Positions 1-4,634 of a stretch of DNA of 5,315 nucleotides are shown here, piece by piece (the first letter of the stretch is position 1; each line of letters begins with the position of its first letter). A model generated the notes under the pieces. The model had not been told where the DNA came from. It did no database searches and was given only the letters and a program-made list of their open reading frames with translations. The position numbers were made by a program, and so were the translations under genes. The stretch comes from Planctomycetaceae bacterium (lineage in GTDB: Bacteria > Planctomycetota > Phycisphaerae > Phycisphaerales > SM1A02): NCBI GenBank assembly GCA_027488415.1, contig JAIYBS010000005.1, positions 1 to 5,315 of the forward strand, given 5' to 3'.

Positions 1-492
1 GGCGACCACGCGCGGGTACTGCGCCGGGTCGGTCACCACCGTCACGCTCTCGAAGTTCTTCGCCGCGCTGCGCAGCATCGACGGCCCGCCGATGTCGATC
101 TGCTCGATGGCCTCGTGCTCCTCGATGCCCGCCCGCGCCACGGTCGACTCGAACGGGTAGAGGTTCACGCACACCAGGTCGATCGGCTCGATGCCGTGCT
201 CGCGCATCGCCGCGGCGTGCGCGGGATTCGCTCGGACGCCGAGCAGCCCGCCGTGCACCTTCGGGTGCAGCGTCTTCACGCGGCCGTCCATCATCTCGGG
301 GAATCCGGTCACCGACTCGATCGGCACCACCGGGACGCCCGCCTTCGCGAGCGCGGCCGCGGTGCCGCCGGTCGACACGATCTCGACGCCCATCGACGCG
401 AGCTCGCGCGCGAACTCGAGCAGGCCGCCCTTGTCGCTGACCGACACCAGTGCCCGGCGGATGCGCGGGCCCGTCGACTGCTGCGCACTCAC
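1..492 (-). CDS. purH: Bifunctional AICAR transformylase / IMP cyclohydrolase PurH (N-terminal part, cut by window edge)
   Basis: PurH carries out the last two steps of de novo IMP synthesis in the cytoplasm: formylation of AICAR and ring closure of FAICAR. The 164 residues visible are the N-terminal MGS-like IMP cyclohydrolase domain. Seen directly: SVSDKG at residues 17-22, STGGT at 40-44, GRVKTLHPKVHGGLL at 70-84 (with the conserved KTLHP lysine), VNLYPFE at 109-115 and IEQIDIGGPSMLRSAAKN at 129-146, all hallmarks of PurH. The C-terminal transformylase domain lies beyond the left edge; full-length proteins are about 520 residues. The start is GTG at 492-490, which gives the usual short N-terminal extension before the domain. 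It overlaps the stop of the upstream propeller gene in a GTGA tetranucleotide, and no convincing Shine-Dalgarno precedes it, so translation probably depends on coupling. The in-strand ATG at 509-507 is out of frame. Identification is firm; only the exact start codon is open. Confidence 0.96.
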   Translation of the reverse strand, partial: MSAQQSTGPRIRRALVSVSDKGGLLEFARELASMGVEIVSTGGTAAALAKAGVPVVPIESVTGFPEMMDGRVKTLHPKVHGGLLGVRANPAHAAAMREHGIEPIDLVCVNLYPFESTVARAGIEEHEAIEQIDIGGPSMLRSAAKNFESVTVVTDPAQYPRVVA

Positions 493-1829
493 GGCGCGGC
501 GGGGGTCATGGCGGCCGACGAACCACCGATCGACGCGCGGTTGAGGGGCTCGAGACGCTCGACCGAGCCGTCCTTCGACATCACCACCAGGTCGCCGTCG
601 ACCGGCTGCGTGAACTCGATCGACTCCGCGTTCGGCAGCTGTGCCTCGCGGATCACGCGACCCGTGCCCGCGTCAACCGCGGTCAGCGTGCGCGTCGCGT
701 GGTCCCAGGCCATCAGCTCGGTGCCGAGGCGGCCGATCACGTCGCCCTTGGCCTTCGACTTCCAGCGGACCTCGCCGTCCGGCTTGTCCGCGGGAAGCGG
801 CGTGAACGACACGAGTCCCTCGCCCGGGATCTGCAGGTAGAGGCCGTCCGCCAGGCGAACCGGCGGGTGCAGGAGCGGGGTCTGCGTGAAGTACTGCCAC
901 AGCACGCGGCCGCGCATCAGGTCGAACGCCCACAGGCTCTGGTCGCGGCCCGCGACGAAGCACGCGTCGCCGTCGACGGCGATCGCCGACTCGACGCCCG
1001 CCGAGAGCCGCCGCGTCCACATCACGCCGGCCGACGCCGCGTCCATGCAGAGGACCGTGCCGTTGGTGCTGCCGACGAGCGCCAGCTGGCCGCTCACGGT
1101 GACCGGCGCCACCACGTGTCCGCCGAGCGTGGTCGCGCGCCAGTTGTAGCCGGTGCCGTACTGGAACCAGCTGCAGAGCCCGGTGCGGGTGCCGTAGATC
1201 ATCGACGGCCCGTAGACCGCGGGCACGTTCGACGGAAGCTGCGAGTAGCGCGTGCGGCGCACGAGGTTCCCGGTGGTCGCGTCGAGCGCGACGCCACCGA
1301 GGTCGGTGAGCACGTAGACGTTGTCGTCCTTGCCGGCGGGCAGGTGCTCGATCGCGATGATCTTCTCGAGCCCGAGGTTGGTCGAGCTGCGCCATACGGT
1401 CTCGCCGTTGTCGCGGCGGACGCGGACGATGCTTCCGGCGGTGTCGCCGAACCAGTAGCTGTCGGAGCCGGGCGTCACCAGCGATCCGGCCGCGTCCTTG
1501 GTGGCAAGCGGCTCGGTCTGCCAGACGATGCGGAGCCCGAAGTCGTCCGCGGCGGCGGGGCCGACCACGTAGCGCGCCTCGAGCGCAGCGAGCGCGGCCT
1601 TGCGGGCGGCGGCGGCGTCGACCTTCGCGGGCTGCTCGGCGGCGGGCTTTTCGGCGGAAGCGGGCTGGGCAGCCTTCGGCGCCGCCGTGTCCTGCGCGAA
1701 CGCACCGCCGGCCAGAGCGGCCGCGAGTGCCACGCCCGAGAGGGCGCAGCAGCGGACCATGCCGGAAGCGAGCAGGGCGGTGGGGGCGGCGACGAGGTCG
1801 CGGCGGCCGTGGCTGGTCGTGGCGTTCAT
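489..1829 (-). CDS. Exported PQQ-like (BamB-like) beta-propeller repeat protein
   Basis: This 446-residue protein has an N-terminal export signal and a body of PQQ-type beta-propeller repeats. The hydrophobic segment is at about residues 27-44 and a plausible signal peptidase I site follows AFA (45/46). An Ala/Pro/Lys-rich linker spans about 47-80. Repeated blades with the typical 'G..G.V..LD..TG...W' pattern appear at about 126-147 (GDTAGSIVRVRRDNGETVW), 170-192 (VLTDLGGVALDATTGNLV), 249-272 (VGSTNGTVLCMDAASAGVMW), 289-312 (VAGRDQSLWAFDLMRGRVLW) and more weakly at 328-357, 372-393 and 411-427, suggesting six to eight blades. Known relatives include BamB and quinoprotein dehydrogenases, but no dehydrogenase catalytic residues are recognisable, so a scaffold or binding role outside the cytoplasm is inferred. 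The ATG at 1829 is preceded by AGGAG 12 nt upstream; a second in-frame ATG at 1760 (residue 24) sits just before the hydrophobic core and would give a compact signal peptide. Its stop overlaps the purH start by 4 nt. Confidence 0.88.
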   Translation of the reverse strand: MNATTSHGRRDLVAAPTALLASGMVRCCALSGVALAAALAGGAFAQDTAAPKAAQPASAEKPAAEQPAKVDAAAARKAALAALEARYVVGPAAADDFGLRIVWQTEPLATKDAAGSLVTPGSDSYWFGDTAGSIVRVRRDNGETVWRSSTNLGLEKIIAIEHLPAGKDDNVYVLTDLGGVALDATTGNLVRRTRYSQLPSNVPAVYGPSMIYGTRTGLCSWFQYGTGYNWRATTLGGHVVAPVTVSGQLALVGSTNGTVLCMDAASAGVMWTRRLSAGVESAIAVDGDACFVAGRDQSLWAFDLMRGRVLWQYFTQTPLLHPPVRLADGLYLQIPGEGLVSFTPLPADKPDGEVRWKSKAKGDVIGRLGTELMAWDHATRTLTAVDAGTGRVIREAQLPNAESIEFTQPVDGDLVVMSKDGSVERLEPLNRASIGGSSAAMTPAAP

Positions 1830-1894
1830 GTCTCTCGGGGGCTCCTGGACGCGATCTGGCTCCGGCCGAGGGCCGTTTCCGCCGCGAATCGGGA

Positions 1895-1900
1895 AGTATA
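1895..1900 (-). promoter_or_regulatory. Candidate -10 hexamer (TATACT) for the propeller-purH operon
   Basis: On the minus strand the sequence reads TATACT, one mismatch from the sigma-70 consensus TATAAT. It stands out in GC-rich DNA and lies 66 nt upstream of the ATG at 1829, so a transcript would start near 1888 with a leader of about 60 nt. The hexamer at the -35 spacing (GAACGG at 1918-1923) does not match TTGACA and there is no extended -10 TG. A good -10 with a missing -35 could mean an activator-dependent promoter, an alternative sigma factor, or chance. Confidence 0.4.
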
Positions 1901-1973
1901 CGGATGGCCTAGAAACCCCGTTCCGGCGCGACCCCCGCAACGATGCGCACGGCGCAAAAAGAAGTTCGGCCGC

Positions 1974-1986
1974 GCCCTTTTCACGG
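1974..1986. repeat. Left copy of a 13-bp direct repeat (GCCCTTTTCACGG)
   Basis: The 13-base sequence GCCCTTTTCACGG occurs here and again at 2164-2176 in the same orientation, 190 bp apart. Extending three bases to the right gives 15 matches in 16. The two copies bracket most of the lower-GC core of the intergenic region. An exact 13-mer repeated within about 500 bp is unlikely by chance. It could be a pair of regulator-binding sites or a duplication scar; neither is proven. Confidence 0.55.
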
Positions 1987-2018
1987 TTCGCGGCCGACTT
2001 CCCTTTCCCTCATACCCT

Positions 2019-2043
2019 CGCAACGCTACCTAGGTGGCTTGCG
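2019..2043. repeat. Hairpin-forming inverted repeat around ACCTAGGT
   Basis: CGCAA (2019-2023) pairs with TTGCG (2039-2043), and GCTAC (2025-2029) pairs with GTGGC (2034-2038) with one T:G wobble, leaving a one-base bulge (2024) and a CTAG loop. That is ten base pairs in 25 nt. The centre is also an 8-bp DNA palindrome, ACCTAGGT. No T-tract follows on either strand, so it is not a classic intrinsic terminator. It could be an operator or part of a structured leader. Confidence 0.45.
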
Positions 2044-2062
2044 GTGATCGCTTGCGGCGACC
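2037..2062. repeat. Imperfect tandem repeat, two 13-bp units
   Basis: GCTTGCGGTGATC (2037-2049) is followed immediately by GCTTGCGGCGACC (2050-2062), identical at 11 of 13 positions; both differences are T/C changes. The first unit overlaps the right arm of the hairpin at 2019-2043. Head-to-tail sites of this size are typical of cooperative regulator binding or of slippage duplication. Confidence 0.5.
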
Positions 2063-2143
2063 AGGACGCCAAGAGTTCCCTTTTCCCAGTGTCCCTTAGA
2101 AGGTCGAGTCGGGCCCTTTCTCCCAACTCAGACCAAACCTTGG

Positions 2144-2159
2144 AACCACCGAGGTGGTT
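2144..2159. repeat. Perfect 7-bp inverted repeat with a 2-nt spacer
   Basis: AACCACC (2144-2150) and GGTGGTT (2153-2159) are exact reverse complements around GA. A smaller inverted repeat, CCAA-ACC-TTGG (2133-2143), lies immediately to its left. With a 2-nt centre the larger one suits a dimeric DNA-binding protein better than an RNA loop, although a hairpin with a four-base loop is possible. Confidence 0.45.
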
Positions 2160-2163
2160 GCTG

Positions 2164-2176
2164 GCCCTTTTCACGG
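2164..2176. repeat. Right copy of the 13-bp direct repeat (GCCCTTTTCACGG)
   Basis: This is the second copy of the repeat at 1974-1986, followed by CTC where the first copy has TTC. No terminal inverted repeats were found just inside the two copies, so an insertion-element reading is weak. Confidence 0.55.
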
Positions 2177-2255
2177 CTCCCTTCTTCCGATCAAGGGTTA
2201 CGCGGAGTATGTCAGCGATCGGGGCGGTTGCAAGCGAAGAGCGGCGGTTTTTCCA

Positions 2256-2267
2256 CCGATCGATCGG
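2256..2267. repeat. Perfect 12-bp palindrome (CCGATCGATCGG)
   Basis: CCGATCGATCGG is its own reverse complement and lies about 90 bp upstream of the DUF1570 gene start. Another inverted repeat follows directly (CCGGA 2268-2272 with TCCGG 2281-2285, 8-nt loop). The position suits an operator for the plus-strand gene, but GATCG-rich palindromes are also fairly common in GC-rich DNA. Confidence 0.35.
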
Positions 2268-2344
2268 CCGGAACCCGTTGTCCGGTAAAGATCCCCGCCG
2301 TTCGCCGCCGCTGCAGGAATATCCGGATCCTCGTCGCGCGGACC

Positions 2345-2350
2345 TATCCT
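2345..2350 (+). promoter_or_regulatory. Possible -10 hexamer (TATCCT) for a leaderless DUF1570 transcript
   Basis: TATCCT ends 7 nt before the GTG start at 2358, the spacing expected if transcription starts at the start codon. No good Shine-Dalgarno is seen in front of that GTG, which fits a leaderless mRNA. No TTGACA-like -35 is present at 16-18 bp upstream (the area reads ATCCGGAT), so this is a weak call. Confidence 0.25.
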
Positions 2351-2357
2351 TGAAGCC

Positions 2358-3707
2358 GTGTCGCGCGCACTCGTCATCGCCCTCGCCGCCGCGGCCGTGC
2401 TGCTCGGGCCGGCCGCGCCAACCGCGACGGCGCAGTACCCGCGCGGCGGCGCGCGCCCGTCGCAGCAGGCCGTCGGCACCTGGTGGGACCGCACCGCGCC
2501 GCCGCTCGGCCGCAAGCTGCCGACCAGCCGCTACTACTCGATCCGCAGCGACCTTTCGCCGGCCGACACCAAGGCGTACGCCGACCACCTCGACGTGATG
2601 TACGACGAGTTCGCGCGCCGGCTCGTCGGCACGACCGGGCTCAAGCGCCGCTCGCCCGAGTTCCCGAACGTCCTGATGTTCGCCAAGCAGCAGGACTACC
2701 TCGACACGCTGCGCACGCAGTTCGGCATCAACGGCATCGGCTCGGGCGGCATGTTCTTCGTGACGCCGCGCGGCGCGGGGCTCGCGTTCTGGGTGGAGGG
2801 CCTGCCGCGGCAGCGCGTCCACCACGTGGTGCAGCACGAGGGATTCCACCAGTTCGCCTACGCGTTCTTCGGCAACGAGCTGCCGCCGTGGCTCAACGAG
2901 GGCCTCGCGGAGTTCTTCGGCGAATCGGTGGTCGAGGGCAAGCGCGTGATCGTCGGGCAGGCGAGCCCGCAGGCGGTCGGCACCGTCCGCGCCGCGGTCG
3001 AGCAGGGCAAGCACATCCCGTTCCCGGATCTCCTCCTGATGGACAGCGCGCGCTGGAACGGGAACGTGCAGTCGCAGTCGGCGACCGCGCGCATCCAGTA
3101 CCCGCAGAGCTGGTCGATGGTGCACTTCCTCGTGTACGCGGAGGACGGCCGCTACGAGCCGATGTTCTCCGACATGCTCCGCCGCCTGAACAACGGCGTG
3201 AAGCCGCTCGACGCGATGAAGCAGAGCTACAGCCTCGACACCGACGCCGAGGTGTCCGAGTTCGAGGCGCGCTGGAAGAAGTACGCCGTCGAGCTGCAGC
3301 CCGGCGCGTACGTCTCCGCGCGCGGGCGGCTCGAGTTCCTCGCCGAGGGCCTGCGCGAGGTGTGGGGCAAGGGCGCGCGCCCCGAGACGCTCGAGCAGCT
3401 GAAGGCCGCGATGCGCGAGGCGAAGTTCCGCTTCACCGCCAATGCGCACGGCTACTCGATCACCATGGACGCCGCCGACGACGCGAACTTCCAGGTGCCC
3501 GACGACGCCGTGAACGCGAAGCCCGCGGTCATCGAGCTCGTGGCGCAGAAGCCGCCGAAGGGCGCGAAGCAGCGGAAGCTCGAGGACGAGCACCCCACGC
3601 CGCCGATGCTCCGCACCCGGAACCTCCGTCCGAACGACGTGGGGATCCAGTGGTACCGCAACCCCTCGGACCCCTCGGAGTTCGCGTTCGAGGTGGTGGT
3701 GAACTGA
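2358..3707 (+). CDS. Secreted DUF1570-type zinc metallopeptidase-like protein
   Basis: This 449-residue protein begins with GTG at 2358 and a clear signal peptide (hydrophobic residues 5-19, probable cleavage after ATA at 25/26). The next Met is residue 81, so the GTG start is well supported. The central part shows a gluzincin-type metal site: HEGFH at 160-164 (two His ligands plus catalytic Glu161), then WLNEGLAEFFGE at 178-189, where Glu181 is the expected third ligand. QSWSMVHFLVY (250-260) and the Trp-Lys-Lys-Tyr block (306-309) also fit DUF1570 proteins, common in Planctomycetota and of unknown substrate. The C-terminal portion after about 315 (including 349-380 and a Lys/Pro-rich stretch at 396-417) has no assignable function. 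An exported, zinc-dependent peptidase is inferred from the intact motif; no activity or substrate can be read from sequence. It is a single gene, divergent from the propeller gene and convergent with prpB. Confidence 0.88.
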   Translation: MSRALVIALAAAAVLLGPAAPTATAQYPRGGARPSQQAVGTWWDRTAPPLGRKLPTSRYYSIRSDLSPADTKAYADHLDVMYDEFARRLVGTTGLKRRSPEFPNVLMFAKQQDYLDTLRTQFGINGIGSGGMFFVTPRGAGLAFWVEGLPRQRVHHVVQHEGFHQFAYAFFGNELPPWLNEGLAEFFGESVVEGKRVIVGQASPQAVGTVRAAVEQGKHIPFPDLLLMDSARWNGNVQSQSATARIQYPQSWSMVHFLVYAEDGRYEPMFSDMLRRLNNGVKPLDAMKQSYSLDTDAEVSEFEARWKKYAVELQPGAYVSARGRLEFLAEGLREVWGKGARPETLEQLKAAMREAKFRFTANAHGYSITMDAADDANFQVPDDAVNAKPAVIELVAQKPPKGAKQRKLEDEHPTPPMLRTRNLRPNDVGIQWYRNPSDPSEFAFEVVVN

Positions 3708-3710
3708 TCC

Positions 3711-3759
3711 GGGGCGCACCGCGGCCGAAGCGAGCGGCGCGCCCGGTGCGACGGTCCCC
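3711..3759. terminator. GC-rich hairpin between convergent genes, possible bidirectional terminator
   Basis: CGCACCG (3715-3721) pairs exactly with CGGTGCG (3744-3750). Outside it GGGG (3711-3714) can pair with CCCC (3756-3759) across a 5-nt bulge, and inside it GCCG (3724-3727) can pair with CGGC (3735-3738). The structure fills the 54-bp gap between the stop codons of the DUF1570 gene and prpB. No T-tract follows on either strand, so it is not a textbook intrinsic terminator, but the position suits transcription termination from both sides. Confidence 0.5.
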
Positions 3760-3761
3760 GC

Positions 3762-4634
3762 TCACCGGTCGTTCGGGAAGTTCCACTGGTCGCCGGGGCG
3801 GTAGCCGAGCAGCTCGTAGAGCTCCTTGCGCGTCTGCATGCGCGGCAGGCTCTCGCGGACGCTGCCGTCGCGCCGCAGCGCGGCGAGGCCGCGCGCGACC
3901 TCGCCCATCGCCAGGCGCATCATGCTCAGCGGGTAGATGACCACCTGGTAGCCGAGCTCCTGGAAGCGCTGCGCCGGGATGTCCGGGGTCTTGCCGAACT
4001 CGGTCATGTTCGCGAGCAGCGGGCCGGGCGACGCCTTCGCGAAGTCGGCGAACTCCTGCTCGGTCTGCAGGCCCTCGGGGAAGATCATGTCGGCGCCGGC
4101 GTCGCGGTAGAGGTTCGCGCGCTTCACGGCGTCCTCGAACCCGGTGACGTGGCGCGCATCGGTGCGCGCGATGATCGCGAAGTCGGGGCTCAGGCGGTAG
4201 TGCGCCATCGCGCCGACCTTCTCGGCCATCGCCTTCGCGGGGACGAGGTCCTTGCCGTCGAGGTGGCCGCAGCGCTTCGGGAAGACCTGGTCCTCGACGT
4301 GCAGCGCGGCGGCGCCGGCGCGCTCGTACTCGACCACGGTGCGGACGGCGCACTCGACCTCGCCGTAGCCGGTGTCGGCGTCGGCGATCACGGGCAGCTT
4401 CGACGCGTCGGCGATCTCGCGGATCGTGCGGCACATCTCGGTGAGCGTGATGAGCCCGATGTCGGGGTAGCCGGCGACGTTCGCGGTCGCGCCGCCCGAG
4501 ATGTAGCACGCCTCGAAGCCGGCCTGCGCCACCGCGCGGGCGACCAGCGCGTTGAAGGCGCCCGGCACCATCACGGTGCCGCGCTGCCAGGCGTCTCGGA
4601 GCCGTCGGCCGGGATGCGGGGTCATGGTGCTCAT
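3762..4634 (-). CDS. prpB: Methylisocitrate lyase-like enzyme (ICL/PEP mutase superfamily)
   Basis: Methylisocitrate lyase cleaves 2-methylisocitrate to pyruvate and succinate, the last step of the cytoplasmic methylcitrate cycle for propionate use. The protein has 290 residues, close to the family norm. Visible motifs, in order: SGG at 46-48 (substrate loop), DADTGYG at 85-91 (Mg2+-binding Asp85/Asp87), LHVEDQ at 111-116, the active-site KRCGH at 120-124 (catalytic Cys122), IIARTDA at 154-160, FPE at 185-187, LANMTEFGKTP at 207-217, IYPLS at 233-237 and QTRKELYELLGY at 267-278. KRCGH together with TEFG and the C-terminal QTR.ELYE block favour PrpB over PEP mutase or oxaloacetate decarboxylase, but substrate use among close paralogues is hard to settle by eye. 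No prpC or prpD is in view. The start ATG at 4634 overlaps the upstream stop as ATGA, indicating coupling; ATG at 4625 is an alternative. The gene symbol reflects family assignment. Confidence 0.88.
   Translation of the reverse strand: MSTMTPHPGRRLRDAWQRGTVMVPGAFNALVARAVAQAGFEACYISGGATANVAGYPDIGLITLTEMCRTIREIADASKLPVIADADTGYGEVECAVRTVVEYERAGAAALHVEDQVFPKRCGHLDGKDLVPAKAMAEKVGAMAHYRLSPDFAIIARTDARHVTGFEDAVKRANLYRDAGADMIFPEGLQTEQEFADFAKASPGPLLANMTEFGKTPDIPAQRFQELGYQVVIYPLSMMRLAMGEVARGLAALRRDGSVRESLPRMQTRKELYELLGYRPGDQWNFPNDR

Larger units (their letters stand above)
1830..2357. other. Divergent intergenic region with a lower-GC, repeat-rich core
   Basis: This 528-bp gap separates the minus-strand propeller gene from the plus-strand DUF1570 gene and should contain both promoters. 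Its core, about 1981-2220, is roughly 59% GC by hand count, against about 70-80% in the neighbouring genes. It holds direct and tandem repeats, hairpins and a palindrome, listed separately. The plus strand carries several CCCTTT-type pyrimidine tracts (near 1975, 2001, 2078, 2114 and 2165), which read as GAAAGGG/GAAAAGGG on the minus strand. I found no tRNA, RNase P, tmRNA, SRP RNA or riboswitch consensus on either strand by eye. A 54-codon minus-strand ORF (2174-2010) exists but its codon use is unlike the neighbours; it is treated in the findings. Confidence 0.6.

Noticed and set aside
450..2033. Long plus-strand ORF (527 codons) opposite the propeller gene
   Set aside because: It is antisense to a gene with clear repeats and a signal peptide. 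Its translation is rich in Arg, Ala, Gly and Val with no recognisable motif, as expected of shadow frames in GC-rich DNA.
2019..2087. Resemblance of CCGCAAGCCACC (minus strand) to part of the c-di-GMP-I (GEMM) riboswitch consensus
   Set aside because: Only a short stretch matches. The remaining conserved core and the expected helices are not present, and it lies far from the start codon of the nearest minus-strand gene.
2070..2100. Resemblance of ACACTGGGAAAAGGGAA (minus strand) to the cobalamin riboswitch core
   Set aside because: No B12 box or supporting helices were found nearby, so this is likely chance in a purine-rich stretch.
1974..2176. Reading the repeat-bracketed segment as an insertion sequence or MITE
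   Set aside because: No terminal inverted repeats are found inside the direct repeats and no transposase-like reading frame is present; kept only as a possibility in the findings.
2010..3719. Very long minus-strand ORF (569 codons) opposite the DUF1570 gene
   Set aside because: Most of it mirrors the DUF1570 coding strand and is Arg/His/Leu/Val-rich. Only the short end in the intergenic island looks different, and that is reported separately.
2483..3940. Overlapping plus-strand ORF in another frame of the DUF1570 gene
   Set aside because: It is extremely Arg/Ala-rich, runs across the convergent hairpin into antisense of prpB and has no domain signature.
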